64,000 bases of DNA from Streptomyces liliiviolaceus (lineage in GTDB: Bacteria > Actinomycetota > Actinomycetes > Streptomycetales > Streptomycetaceae), in NCBI RefSeq assembly GCF_018070025.1, contig NZ_JAGPYQ010000001.1:8122001-8186000 (forward strand), given 5' to 3'. Shown here one piece after another: positions 16,749 to 26,230 of the stretch (the stretch's first letter is position 1; every line of letters starts with the position of its first letter). The notes below the pieces were generated by a model. It was not told the origin of the DNA. It ran no database searches and saw nothing but the letters and a program-made list of their open reading frames with translations. Made by a program: the position numbers and the translations under genes.

Positions 16749-17978
16749 CTACTTCACCGCGGAGCCCGCTTTCCAGGCTTTCCAGCCCATGTTCCACCCA
16801 CCGAGGCCGTTGTCGGGAGCGACCTTCTTGTCATTGCTGCGGACGACCTCGACGACGTCACCGATGAGGCTGCGGTCGAAGAACCAGCCCGCCGGGGTCG
16901 CGGAGCTGCCGCCCTTCACATCGCGCAGTCCCACGCACCCGTGGCTGACATTGGCGGTGCCGAACACGCCCTTGGCCCAGTAGTTGCCGTGCAGGAAGGT
17001 GCCGGAGGAGGTGAGGCGCACGGCGTGCGGGACGTCCGGGATGTCGTACTCGCCCTTGCCGTCGGCCCGTTTGAAACCGACGGTGGCCCCGTTCATCCGG
17101 GTCACCTCCAGCATCTCGGTGATCACCATCTTCCCGTTGTACGTGGTGTTGCCGGGGGCTCCCGCGGTGATCGGCACCGTGGACAGGAGTTCACCGTCGC
17201 GGGTCACCCGCATGGTGTGGGCGGCGGCGTCGACGACGCTGGTCTGGCTGCGGCCGACCGTGAAGGAGAAGGTCTTGTACTGCAGCCCGTACACGCCGGT
17301 GGCCGCCTCGACGTCCCGCAGCCGCAGGTCGACGGTGACCTTGGTGCCGGGCTTCCAGTAGGTCTCGGGCCGGAAGTCGAGGCGGTCCTCGCCGAACCAG
17401 TGCGGGGCGATCTCCGTCCTCGGCACGGAGGTCACACGGATGGCGCGCTCGACGGCGGCCCGGTTCTCGATCTCGCGGTTGAACTCCAGGGACACGATCA
17501 TGCCGGTGCCGACGGTAGAGCGGTTCTCCGGCATGACGTAGCCGATGAACCGCTCGTCGGGGACGTACGTCGTGAACGTGACGTGCCGGGCCACCCGCCG
17601 GCCGTGGGCGTCGAGCGCGACCGCGTCCACCGTGTACTTGGCGGCGAGCGCGAGCTTCGGGTCGTCGGGCCGCCAGGTCGCGCCGTCCGGGCCGATCGAG
17701 CCGGGCACCGGGAACTCCTGCGCGTCCTGGGACTTCACGACCTTCACGGACTCCAGGCGCCCGGCCGGCACCCGTACCTTCAGGCCCTCCTCGGGCCGAA
17801 CGGCCTTGCTGCCGTCGTCCGGCGAGACCCGGATCGCCTCCTCGGGCGAGCGGGGCTTGCCCAGCATCTCGTCCACCCCGTGCGAGGTGCATCCCGCGGC
17901 CGCGGCCAGCAGGGCCGCCCATGTCAGTACGGCGGCCAGCGCGGCCCCTGAGCGCCCCGGGCGCGTCTGTGCGTGCAT
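16749..17978 (-). CDS. L,D-transpeptidase lipoprotein (Ig-like plus YkuD domains), second copy
   Basis: 409 residues from ATG 17978 (a GTG one codon upstream is possible). The signal has a lipobox (LLAAAAGC). The domain order is the same as in its neighbour: linker, two Ig-like domains, then YkuD with LHGNYWAKGVFGTAN and VSHGCVGLRD (catalytic Cys near 347), and the tail APDNGLGGWNMGWKAW. The pair lie head-to-tail 180 bases apart and probably arose by duplication. The loop between the two motif histidines and the N-terminal Ig regions differ most. The 244-base gap to glgX on the other strand contains no gene. Confidence 0.93.
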   Translation of the reverse strand: MHAQTRPGRSGAALAAVLTWAALLAAAAGCTSHGVDEMLGKPRSPEEAIRVSPDDGSKAVRPEEGLKVRVPAGRLESVKVVKSQDAQEFPVPGSIGPDGATWRPDDPKLALAAKYTVDAVALDAHGRRVARHVTFTTYVPDERFIGYVMPENRSTVGTGMIVSLEFNREIENRAAVERAIRVTSVPRTEIAPHWFGEDRLDFRPETYWKPGTKVTVDLRLRDVEAATGVYGLQYKTFSFTVGRSQTSVVDAAAHTMRVTRDGELLSTVPITAGAPGNTTYNGKMVITEMLEVTRMNGATVGFKRADGKGEYDIPDVPHAVRLTSSGTFLHGNYWAKGVFGTANVSHGCVGLRDVKGGSSATPAGWFFDRSLIGDVVEVVRSNDKKVAPDNGLGGWNMGWKAWKAGSAVK

Positions 17979-18222
17979 CACGTGGGACCCAACGACGGAG
18001 CGGGCCCCGGGGAAGTGGGTCCGTTCGGCGGGTACCGGACCGCGCCGGGCGGCGCCGGGCGCACCTCGCATTCCGTGCCTCTGTTCGGCCTCCGCCTCAG
18101 GAAACGTGAGTGCGAGCCCGGCTCTGGGCAGAACAGTGGGGAGGACGACGCGACAGAGGACCGCGGCCGGGACACCGCGGTCCTCCTCGTGCCGCTCCGA
18201 CCGAGTCGCGGGAGGGCCCAGG

Positions 18223-20538
18223 GTGTCGAGCGCAGCCGAGCAGGAGGCAGTGCGGGAACCGGTGCGGGAGGGGCGCGCCCTCGGCGGAGGGCTGCCCGCG
18301 CAGGCCGCCCCCGCGGTGAACGGCACGGCCCTCACGGCGCCGGGCGTCTCCGTGTGGCCGGGTGCGCCGACCCCGCTCGGGGCACGCTTCAGGACCGGGC
18401 CCGACGGGGTCTCGGGCACCAACTTCGCGCTGTGGGCGGGCGGGGCCGAGTCGGTCGAGCTCTGTCTCTTCGGCTCGCCCGGCGAAGGGGACGGGGGCGG
18501 CGGGGGCTACGAGGTCCGGGTTCCCCTCACCGAGCTGACCCATGAGATCTGGCACGGCTTCGTGCCCGGCGTGCGGCCCGGTCAGCGGTACGGCTTCCGG
18601 GTGCACGGCCGCTGGGACCCGTGGACCGGCGCCCGCTGGAACCCCGCGAAGCTGCTCCTGGACCCGTACGCCCGTGCCGTGGACGGCGCCGGACGCGACG
18701 AGTTCGGGAGTCTGCCGCCGGAGGTGTACGGGCATGTGCGCGACTGGCCGCAGCAGCACGTGGCGGACACCGTGCGCGACGACCGGGACTCGGCGCCGTT
18801 CGTCCCCAAGGGGGTGGTCGTCCACGACGACACACCCGGTGACGAGTGGGCGGACGACCGGCGCCCGAAGACGCCCTGGGCGGACTCCGTCATCTACGAG
18901 CTGCACGTCAAGGGCTTCACCAAGCTGCACCCCGGGATTCCGGAGGAACTGCAGGGCACGTACGCGGGGCTGGCGCACCCGGCCGCGATCGAGCACCTGA
19001 CGTCGCTCGGTGTGACGGCCGTGGAACTGCTGCCGGTGCACCAGTTCGCGCACGAGGACCATCTGCTGCGCCGGGGCATGAAGAACTACTGGGGCTACAA
19101 CTCGATCGGCTACTTCGCCCCGCACGCGGGATACGCGGCCTCCGGGACCAACGGCCAGCAGGTCGGCGAGTTCAAGCGCATGGTGCGCGCGCTGCACGCC
19201 GCGGGCATCGAGGTCATCCTCGACGTGGTCTACAACCACACGGCGGAGGCGAGCGAGCTGGGCCCGACCCTGTCGCTGCGCGGGATCGACAACCGCGGCT
19301 ACTACCGGCTGCAGGACGACGCCCGGCGGTACGCGGACTACACGGGCTGCGGCAACACCCTGCACGTCGTGCAGCCGCACGTGCTGCGGCTGATCACGGA
19401 CTCGCTGCGCTACTGGGTGACGGAGATGGGCGTCGACGGCTTCCGCTTCGACCTCGCGGCGGCGCTCGCCCGGTCCATGCACGACGTCGACATGCTCTCC
19501 CCGTTCCTCGCCGTCATCGCGCAGGACCCGGTGCTGCGCCGCGTGAAGCTGATCGCCGAGCCGTGGGACGTCGGCTCCGGCGGCTACCAGGTGGGCGCCT
19601 TCCCACCCCTGTGGACGGAGTGGAACGACCGCTACCGCAACGCCGTACGGGACTTCTGGCGGGGCGCGCTGCCGGACGTACGGGACCTCGGGTACCGGCT
19701 CTCGGGGTCGAGCGACCTGTACGCGTGGGGCGGGCGGCGGCCGTACGCCTCGGTGAACTTCGTGACCGCCCACGACGGTTTCACCCTGCGGGACATGGTG
19801 TCGTACGAGCGCAAGCACAACGAGGCGAACGGCGAGGGGAACCGGGACGGCACCGACGACAACCGGGCGTGGAACTGCGGCACCGAGGGAGAGACCGAGG
19901 ACGCCCGGACACGCGCTCTGCGGCGCCGCCAGCTCCGTAACCTGCTGACCACGCTGCTGCTCTCCACGGGCGTCCCGATGCTGGTCGCGGGCGACGAACT
20001 GGGGCGCACGCAGGGCGGCAACAACAACGCGTACTGCCAGGACAACGAGATCAGCTGGCTCGACTGGAGCCTGCTGGACGACCCCGGCTGGCGGGCCCTG
20101 TCCGACCTGACGTCCCGGCTGATCGCCCTGCGCCACGCGCATCCGGTGCTGCGGCGGCGCGCCTTCTTCTCCGGGCGGGCGCACTCGGCCGACGGGCTGC
20201 GGGACCTGGCGTGGTTCACCGCGCACGGCACGGAGATGACGGAACGGGACTGGTACGCGCCCGCCGGCACGCTGGGCATGTTCCTGTCCGGCCGGGACAT
20301 CCCGGGGCGGGACGCGCGGGGCGTGCCCGTGACGGACGACAGCTTCCTCGCGGTGCTGCACGCGGGCGACAGACCGGCGGCCTTCGTCCTGCCGGGGCCG
20401 CCGTGGGCCCGGTCCTACGAGGTCGTCGTCGACACCTCGCGGGAGGAGCAGTCGGCCGCGCCGGGCGTGGTGCACCGGGCGGGCGCGACGATCACCGTGC
20501 CGGCTCGGGCGGTGCTGCTGCTGCGGGTGGTGGACTGA
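18223..20538 (+). CDS. glgX: Glycogen debranching enzyme GlgX
   Basis: 771 residues; GTG 18223 with GGGAGG seven bases upstream, chosen over a frame open to 17545. It is a GH13 isoamylase-type enzyme that cleaves alpha-1,6 branches of phosphorylase-limit glycogen. The N-terminal CBM48 domain (TNFALWAGGAESVELCLF) is followed by the TIM-barrel motifs DVVYNHT, the nucleophile in DGFRFDLAAALA (about residue 407), the acid in KLIAEPWDVG and VTAHDGFTLRD. NGEGNRDGTDDNRAWNCG is diagnostic of GlgX/TreX. It precedes the ABC exporter genes by 99 bases and belongs functionally with glgP, glgE and glgB further on. Confidence 0.95.
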   Translation: MSSAAEQEAVREPVREGRALGGGLPAQAAPAVNGTALTAPGVSVWPGAPTPLGARFRTGPDGVSGTNFALWAGGAESVELCLFGSPGEGDGGGGGYEVRVPLTELTHEIWHGFVPGVRPGQRYGFRVHGRWDPWTGARWNPAKLLLDPYARAVDGAGRDEFGSLPPEVYGHVRDWPQQHVADTVRDDRDSAPFVPKGVVVHDDTPGDEWADDRRPKTPWADSVIYELHVKGFTKLHPGIPEELQGTYAGLAHPAAIEHLTSLGVTAVELLPVHQFAHEDHLLRRGMKNYWGYNSIGYFAPHAGYAASGTNGQQVGEFKRMVRALHAAGIEVILDVVYNHTAEASELGPTLSLRGIDNRGYYRLQDDARRYADYTGCGNTLHVVQPHVLRLITDSLRYWVTEMGVDGFRFDLAAALARSMHDVDMLSPFLAVIAQDPVLRRVKLIAEPWDVGSGGYQVGAFPPLWTEWNDRYRNAVRDFWRGALPDVRDLGYRLSGSSDLYAWGGRRPYASVNFVTAHDGFTLRDMVSYERKHNEANGEGNRDGTDDNRAWNCGTEGETEDARTRALRRRQLRNLLTTLLLSTGVPMLVAGDELGRTQGGNNNAYCQDNEISWLDWSLLDDPGWRALSDLTSRLIALRHAHPVLRRRAFFSGRAHSADGLRDLAWFTAHGTEMTERDWYAPAGTLGMFLSGRDIPGRDARGVPVTDDSFLAVLHAGDRPAAFVLPGPPWARSYEVVVDTSREEQSAAPGVVHRAGATITVPARAVLLLRVVD

Positions 20539-20637
20539 GGGGGCGCGGTACCCGGCGCGCCCCTGGCCTGCGGTGAGCCCCTGGACCGGCCAAAACTCGC
20601 TGGGTGTTGTCAGTGCCGAAACGTAGGCTCGCTGCTG

Positions 20638-22461
20638 ATGCCCACCACACCTGCGCCCGCCGAGGGAACCGACGAGACCCGACCCGCCGAGAGCCGTTCC
20701 GCGGTACGCAGCCTGCTGCGGCTGTGGCCCTATGTGAGGCCCGTGCGCGGACGGCTGGCCGTCGCGGCCGTCGTCGCGGTCGCCGCCTCCTGTACGGGTC
20801 TGGTGATCCCGCTCGTCCTGAAGTGGATCGTGGACGGTCCGGTGGCCGACCGGAGCACGGGCGGGGTGTGGCTCGGCGCGCTGTACCTGCTGCTGCTCGG
20901 GGTCGCGGAGGCGGTGCTCTTCGGGCTGCGGCGGTGGCTGGTCGCCCGGCCGCTCGCCGGGGTCGAGGCGGCGATGCGGGCCGATCTGTACCGGCATCTG
21001 CAGCGGCTGCCCATCGCCTTCCACGACCGGTGGGCGTCGGGGCAGCTGCTGTCGCGGGGGACGACGGATCTGATGCTGCTGCGGCTGTTCCTCGCGTTCC
21101 CGCTGACGTTCCTGCTGGTCAACTCGGTGACGATCCTCGTGGGTGTCCTGATCATGCTGGCCCAGGACTGGACGCTGGGACTGGTCCTGCTGGCCCCGGC
21201 CGTACCGGTGATGATCGTCTGCTGGCTGTTCGAGAAGCGGTACTCGCGGGTGGCGCGGCAGGCGCAGGACCAGGTCGGCGATCTGACGACGCTCGTCGAG
21301 GAGAGCGTGCTCGGTATCCGGATCATCAAGGGGTTCGGCCGTCACCGCAGCCAGGCGCTCGCCTTCCGGGACCTGTCCCGGACGCTGCGCGGCACGGAGC
21401 TGGTGAAGGCGCGGCTGCTGGCCGGTATCTTCGCCGCGATCACGACGCTGCCCGAACTGGCCATCGGCGCGGCCCTGGTGCTCGGCACGGTCCAGGTGGC
21501 CGACGGCTCCCTGTCGGCCGGCACGCTGGTCGCGTTCCTCTCCACGGCCCTCGCCCTGCGCTGGCCCGTCGAGTCGATCGGCTTCCTGCTGGCCATGAGC
21601 CAGGAGGCGGCGACGGCCACGGAACGCTACTTCGAGGTCATGGACGCGCCCCCGGAGTCGGACACCGCGCCGGCGTCCGGGGCGGCACGGGCCTCCGGAG
21701 TCGGGGCCGGGCTCCGGTTCGACGGGGTGCGGTTCCGGTATCCCGATGCCGAGGGCGACAGCGTTCCCGTCCTCGACGGGATCGATCTGCACATACGGCC
21801 CGGCGAGACCATGGCCCTCGTGGGCGCGACCGGGTCCGGGAAGACCACGCTCACCGCGCTCGTGCCCCGGCTGCACGAGGTCACCTCGGGCCGGATCACG
21901 CTAGACGGCGTGGACATCACCGCGATGCCCAGGGAGGAACTGCGCGCCCTCGTCGCCGTCGCCTTCGAGGAGCCCACCCTCTTCTCCGCGGGGGTCGGCG
22001 AGAACGTGCTCATGGGGGCGCCGGACACCGCGGGCGAGGCCGATCTCACCCGCGCCCTGGCCGTCGCGCAGGCCGACTTCGTCCACGCGCTGCCGGACGG
22101 CACGGACACCCAGGTCGGCGAGCAGGGCCTCAGTCTCTCCGGCGGGCAGCGCCAGCGCCTGGCCCTGGCGAGAGCCGTCGTCGGCAGCCCCCGCTTCCTC
22201 GTCCTGGACGATCCGCTCTCCGCCCTGGACGTCCACACGGAGGCCCTGGTCGAGGCGGCCCTGCGGCGCGTCCTCGCCGGGACGACCGCCCTGGTCGTGG
22301 CCCACCGCCCCTCCACGGTCCTGCTCGCCGACCGGGTGGCCCTGCTCTCCGGCGGCCGTGTCACCGCCGTGGGCACCCATCACGAACTGCTGCGTACGAG
22401 CGCGGAGTACGCCTGGCTGATGTCGGGAAGGACAGAGACGACCGAGAGGGAGAACCGATGA
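20638..22461 (+). CDS. ABC exporter half-transporter 1 (degenerate-site subunit)
   Basis: 607 residues: six-helix exporter domain (about 30-330), then an ATPase domain. Walker A GATGSGKTT (about 394), signature LSGGQRQR (about 498) and the H-loop AHRPSTV are intact. Walker B reads FLVLDDPLSALD, so the catalytic Glu is Asp, and the Q-loop Gln appears as Glu in AFEEPTLF. This is the pattern of the subunit carrying the degenerate ATP site in heterodimeric exporters such as TM287/288 or BmrC/D. The stop overlaps the next start as ATGA, so the partner is translationally coupled. The exported substrate is unknown; a drug, lipid or peptide is possible. Confidence 0.9.
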   Translation: MPTTPAPAEGTDETRPAESRSAVRSLLRLWPYVRPVRGRLAVAAVVAVAASCTGLVIPLVLKWIVDGPVADRSTGGVWLGALYLLLLGVAEAVLFGLRRWLVARPLAGVEAAMRADLYRHLQRLPIAFHDRWASGQLLSRGTTDLMLLRLFLAFPLTFLLVNSVTILVGVLIMLAQDWTLGLVLLAPAVPVMIVCWLFEKRYSRVARQAQDQVGDLTTLVEESVLGIRIIKGFGRHRSQALAFRDLSRTLRGTELVKARLLAGIFAAITTLPELAIGAALVLGTVQVADGSLSAGTLVAFLSTALALRWPVESIGFLLAMSQEAATATERYFEVMDAPPESDTAPASGAARASGVGAGLRFDGVRFRYPDAEGDSVPVLDGIDLHIRPGETMALVGATGSGKTTLTALVPRLHEVTSGRITLDGVDITAMPREELRALVAVAFEEPTLFSAGVGENVLMGAPDTAGEADLTRALAVAQADFVHALPDGTDTQVGEQGLSLSGGQRQRLALARAVVGSPRFLVLDDPLSALDVHTEALVEAALRRVLAGTTALVVAHRPSTVLLADRVALLSGGRVTAVGTHHELLRTSAEYAWLMSGRTETTERENR

Positions 22462-24335
22462 CGGCGCCCACGACCACCGCGCCGACAGACGACAGCACGG
22501 ACCGTCCGGCAGACCCGCCGCCCAAGGACGGCGACCCCTTCGACCGGGACGCCCTGCCCGCTCCCCCGCGTGCCACGGCCACCCTCCTGTGCTCCCTGCT
22601 CGCCCCCATGAAGGCCCGCGTCGTCCTCGCGGCGGTCCTCCTGCTGCTCCAGCAGGCGGCGGTGCAGGCGGGCCCGATGCTCGTGGCGTACGCGATCGAC
22701 CGTGCCGTACCGGCGTTCCGCGCCGACGACCACGGCCCGCTGATCGCGGTGGCGACCGCGTACGCGCTGTGCTCGGTGGCGGCCGGCGCCCTCCAGTACG
22801 GCTTCGTCCGCGTCTCGGCCCGCGTCAACCAGGACGTCCTGCTGGATCTGCGCGGCAGGATCTTCCGGCACGCGCAGGCGCTCAGCGTCGACTTCCACGA
22901 GCGCTACACCTCGGGCCGGCTCATCTCGCGCTCCACGACGGACGTCGAGTCGCTGCGCGAACTGCTCAGCGAGGGCCTCCAGGAACTCATCACCGTCATC
23001 CTGTCGTTCGTCTACATCTCCACGATGCTGCTCTGGCTGGACCTGGGGCTCGGCGCGGTCGCGGTCGCGTCGTTCGTGCCGCTGTACCTCCTCATCCGGC
23101 TCTACCGGCGCCGCGCCGGGCGGATCTTCGCCGTCCGGTCGACGGCCATCGCAGCGGTCATCGTGAAGTTCGCGGAGACGATGAACGGCATCAGGCCGGT
23201 GCGCGCCTTCCGCCGCGAGGCCGTCAACGACGCGGACTTCCACACGCTCAACAGCCACCACGAGCGCGTCAACGGCGACGCCATCCTGGAGATGGCCCGC
23301 TATGTCGTCGGCTCCCGCCTGGTCGCCAACACGGCGGTCGCGGGCATCGTGCTGTGGGGCGCGTACCGGGTGGCGTCGGGGTCGCTCGCGCTGGGTGTGC
23401 TGGCCGCCGCGGTGCTCTACCTGCGACGGCTGTACGACCCGATCGACCGGCTCGGCATGTTCCTGAACTCGTACCAGTCGGCGGCGGCCTCGATGGAGAA
23501 GATCGCGGGTCTGCTGGCCCAGGTCCCCTCGGTGCCGGAGCCGTCGCAGCCGCGTGAGCTGCCCGCGCCCGCCTCCGAACTGCCGGGCCGGGAGGTCGTG
23601 TTCGACGACGTGCGGTTCGCGTACCGGACGGGCGGCGAGGTGCTGCCGGCCTTCTCGCTGACGCTCCCGGCGGGCCAGACCGTCGCCGTGGTCGGCTCCA
23701 CGGGCGCGGGCAAGTCGACGCTCGCCAAGCTCCTGGCGCGCTTCTACGACCCCACGACCGGCCGCGTCCTGCTCGACGGCGTGGATCTGCGCGAGCTGTC
23801 CGTGCCCGAACTGCGGCGCGGTGTGGTGATGGTGACGCAGGAGGCGTTCCTGTTCTCCGGCACGGTCGCGGAGAACATCGCCATCGGCCGCCCCGACGCG
23901 TCCCGCGAGGACATCGAGCGGGCCGCGAAGGCCATCGGCGCCCACGACTTCATCAGCTCCCTGCCGGACGGCTACGACACGGACGTACGCAAGAGGGGCG
24001 GGCGCATCTCGGCAGGACAGCGCCAACTGGTGGCGTTCGCGCGGGCGTTGCTGGCCGACCCGGCGGTCCTGATCCTCGACGAGGCGACCAGTTCGCTGGA
24101 CGTGCCGGGCGAACGGGCCGTCCAGCGGGCCATGCACACGGTCCTGCGCGGCCGTACGGCGGTGGTCATCGCCCACCGGCTCTCCACGGTCGAGATCGCC
24201 GACCGGGTCCTCGTCATGGAGCACGGCCGTATCGTCGAGGACGGCAGCCCCGACCGGCTCGTCACGGACACCGGCCGGTTCGCGGACCTGCACCGGGCCT
24301 GGCGCGACAGCCTGGTGCAGGGACACGCCGAGTGA
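22458..24335 (+). CDS. ABC exporter half-transporter 2 (catalytic subunit)
   Basis: 625 residues with an Asp/Pro-rich cytoplasmic start, a six-helix exporter domain and an ATPase domain. Walker A GSTGAGKST (about 412), Walker B LILDEA with the catalytic Glu, Q-loop TQEAFLF and H-loop AHRLSTV are all normal. The signature is ISAGQRQ (about 516) instead of LSGGQ. This complements subunit 1: the good ATP site would use Walker motifs from this protein and LSGGQ from subunit 1. The two are therefore best read as one heterodimer. The coding ends overlap both neighbours by four bases (ATGA at the start, GTGA at the end). Confidence 0.92.
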   Translation: MTAPTTTAPTDDSTDRPADPPPKDGDPFDRDALPAPPRATATLLCSLLAPMKARVVLAAVLLLLQQAAVQAGPMLVAYAIDRAVPAFRADDHGPLIAVATAYALCSVAAGALQYGFVRVSARVNQDVLLDLRGRIFRHAQALSVDFHERYTSGRLISRSTTDVESLRELLSEGLQELITVILSFVYISTMLLWLDLGLGAVAVASFVPLYLLIRLYRRRAGRIFAVRSTAIAAVIVKFAETMNGIRPVRAFRREAVNDADFHTLNSHHERVNGDAILEMARYVVGSRLVANTAVAGIVLWGAYRVASGSLALGVLAAAVLYLRRLYDPIDRLGMFLNSYQSAAASMEKIAGLLAQVPSVPEPSQPRELPAPASELPGREVVFDDVRFAYRTGGEVLPAFSLTLPAGQTVAVVGSTGAGKSTLAKLLARFYDPTTGRVLLDGVDLRELSVPELRRGVVMVTQEAFLFSGTVAENIAIGRPDASREDIERAAKAIGAHDFISSLPDGYDTDVRKRGGRISAGQRQLVAFARALLADPAVLILDEATSSLDVPGERAVQRAMHTVLRGRTAVVIAHRLSTVEIADRVLVMEHGRIVEDGSPDRLVTDTGRFADLHRAWRDSLVQGHAE

Positions 24336-26230
24336 CCCCGGAGCGGGCGGCCCCGGGGCGGAAGGGCCGCCTGGAGCGCTTCGCGTACGAGGATCCGGGC
24401 GTCCCCGATCTGCGCGGGGGCGGCCGGTACCTGTGGTGGCTGGTCACCCGGCAGCCGGGGCGGTCGGCGGCGGGCGCGGTGCTGGCCACCGTCTGGCTGG
24501 TGCTCGTCGCGCTGACGCCGTATCTGCTGGCCCGGGCGATCGACGACGGGCTGGAGCCGGGCGACCGGGCGGCGCTGGCCTGCTGGTGCGCCGCGCTGCT
24601 GGGCCTCGGGGTGTTCAACGCCGTGGTGGGCGTCCTGCGCCACCGCACGATGACCAAGGTCCGGATGGACGCCAACTTCCGTACGGTGAAGCTCGTCGTG
24701 GGGCAGGCGACCCGGCTGGGCGCCGGGCTGTCCCGGCAGACGGGGACCGGAGAGGTCGTCACGATCGGCGTCGGCGACGTGCTGACGATCAGCTCGGCGC
24801 TGACCGTCGTGGGGCCCGGCGTGGGCTCGGCCGCCGCCTATGTCGTCGTGGCCGGGCTGCTGCTGTCGGTGTCGCCGCCGCTGGCCGCGGTGGTCCTGAT
24901 CGGCATCCCGGTGATCGTCGTCCTCGTCGGCCCCCTGATGGGACGGCTGCGGGGCGTGGAGACGGAGTACCGCGAGCTGCAGGGCACGCTGACGGCGCGG
25001 ATCGGGGACCTCGCGGGCGGACTGCGGGTCCTCAACGGCCTCGGCGGCAAGGGGCTGTTCGCCGACGCCTTCCGCCGGGACTCGCGCCTGCTGCGGGAAC
25101 AGGGGTACCGGGTCGGGGCCGTGACCAGCTGGCTGCAGGCGCTCGGGGTGGGGCTGCCGACGATGTTCCTGGCCGTGGTGACCTGGCTGGCGGCCCGGCT
25201 CGCCGCCCAGGGCTCGCTGACCGTCGGCGAGCTGGTGTCCGTGTACGGCTATGCGGCGGTCCTCGTGGGTCCGGTGGCGTTCTTCGTCGAGTGCGGCTAC
25301 CAGATCAGCCGGGGCGTGGTGGCCGCCCGCCGCGTCGTACGCTTCCTGGCCCTGGAGCCGCTGATGGCGGACGGCTCTCCCGCGGACCCGGGCAAGGACC
25401 CCGCCGCGCGCCTCCCTCCGGACGCCCCCGCGGAGCCCTCGGTGCTGCACGATCCGCGGTCCGGTGTCCGGGTGGTCCCGGGCGCGCTGACCGCGCTGGC
25501 CTGTGCCCGGCCCGCGGACTCCGCCGCCGTGGTCGACCGGCTGGGCCGGTACACCGGGTCGGCGGCCACCTGGGGCGGCGTACGGCTCGACGCGATCGCC
25601 CTGCCGCGGATACGGGAGCGGATCCTGGTCGCCGACAACGAGGCCGACCTGTTCGCGGGCACCCTGCGCGACCTGCTCGCCGGCCGCCTGGACCGGCACG
25701 GCGGGGACGGCACGCACGGCACGGACGGCACGGCGGCTCTCGACGCGGCCGTCGGCAGGGCCGTGCACGCGGCCGTCGCGGACGACATCGTGCTCGGGCT
25801 GCCCGACGGGCTCGACTCGGCCGTGGACGCGCAGGGCCGCAGCCTCTCCGGGGGCCAGCGGCAGCGCGTCCGCCTCGCGCGGGCCCTGCTCGCCGACCCC
25901 GAGGTGCTGCTCGCGGTCGAGCCGACCTCGGCGCTCGACGCGCACACCGAGGCCGCGGTCGCCGCCCGGCTGCGCGTGGCGCGCACGGGCCGCACGACCC
26001 TCGTCACCAGCACCTCGCCGCTGGTGCTCGACCAGATGGACACCGTGTACTACCTGGTCGACGGCGAGGTCGCGGCCGTCGGCGGACACCGCGAACTCCT
26101 CGCCGGGGAGCCGGGATACCGGGCGCTGGTGGCCCGCGACGCGGACCCCGGCGGCGCGGACGCCAGCGGCGCGGACGCCGGGACCACCGGCGAGCGGGAC
26201 GCGCAAGAACCGGAAGGGGCCGTGCGATGA
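24332..26230 (+). CDS. ABC exporter half-transporter 3 (ATPase domain without Walker A)
   Basis: 632 residues from a GTG overlapping the previous stop. The membrane domain (about 30-330) is normal. The ATPase domain keeps a perfect LSGGQRQRVRLARALL signature (about 504) and D-loop region, but Walker A is absent: the expected position (about 387) reads ALACARPADSAAV. Walker B is LLAVEPTSALD with the Asp lost, and the H-loop His is replaced in TLVTSTSPL. It cannot hydrolyse ATP on its own Walker side and should only lend its signature motif to a partner, evidently the next protein, which has the opposite defect. Stop and next start overlap as ATGA. Confidence 0.88.
   Translation: MTPERAAPGRKGRLERFAYEDPGVPDLRGGGRYLWWLVTRQPGRSAAGAVLATVWLVLVALTPYLLARAIDDGLEPGDRAALACWCAALLGLGVFNAVVGVLRHRTMTKVRMDANFRTVKLVVGQATRLGAGLSRQTGTGEVVTIGVGDVLTISSALTVVGPGVGSAAAYVVVAGLLLSVSPPLAAVVLIGIPVIVVLVGPLMGRLRGVETEYRELQGTLTARIGDLAGGLRVLNGLGGKGLFADAFRRDSRLLREQGYRVGAVTSWLQALGVGLPTMFLAVVTWLAARLAAQGSLTVGELVSVYGYAAVLVGPVAFFVECGYQISRGVVAARRVVRFLALEPLMADGSPADPGKDPAARLPPDAPAEPSVLHDPRSGVRVVPGALTALACARPADSAAVVDRLGRYTGSAATWGGVRLDAIALPRIRERILVADNEADLFAGTLRDLLAGRLDRHGGDGTHGTDGTAALDAAVGRAVHAAVADDIVLGLPDGLDSAVDAQGRSLSGGQRQRVRLARALLADPEVLLAVEPTSALDAHTEAAVAARLRVARTGRTTLVTSTSPLVLDQMDTVYYLVDGEVAAVGGHRELLAGEPGYRALVARDADPGGADASGADAGTTGERDAQEPEGAVR

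Noticed and set aside
14358..17951. 1197-codon open frame on the plus strand
   Set aside because: It lies opposite the two L,D-transpeptidase genes and has a shadow-frame composition (Arg/Gly/Val/Asp-rich, no domains).
18097..21876. 1259-codon open frame on the minus strand
   Set aside because: Antisense to glgX and the first ABC gene, both of which have complete catalytic motifs; the product is His/Arg/Gln-rich and low in domain signal.
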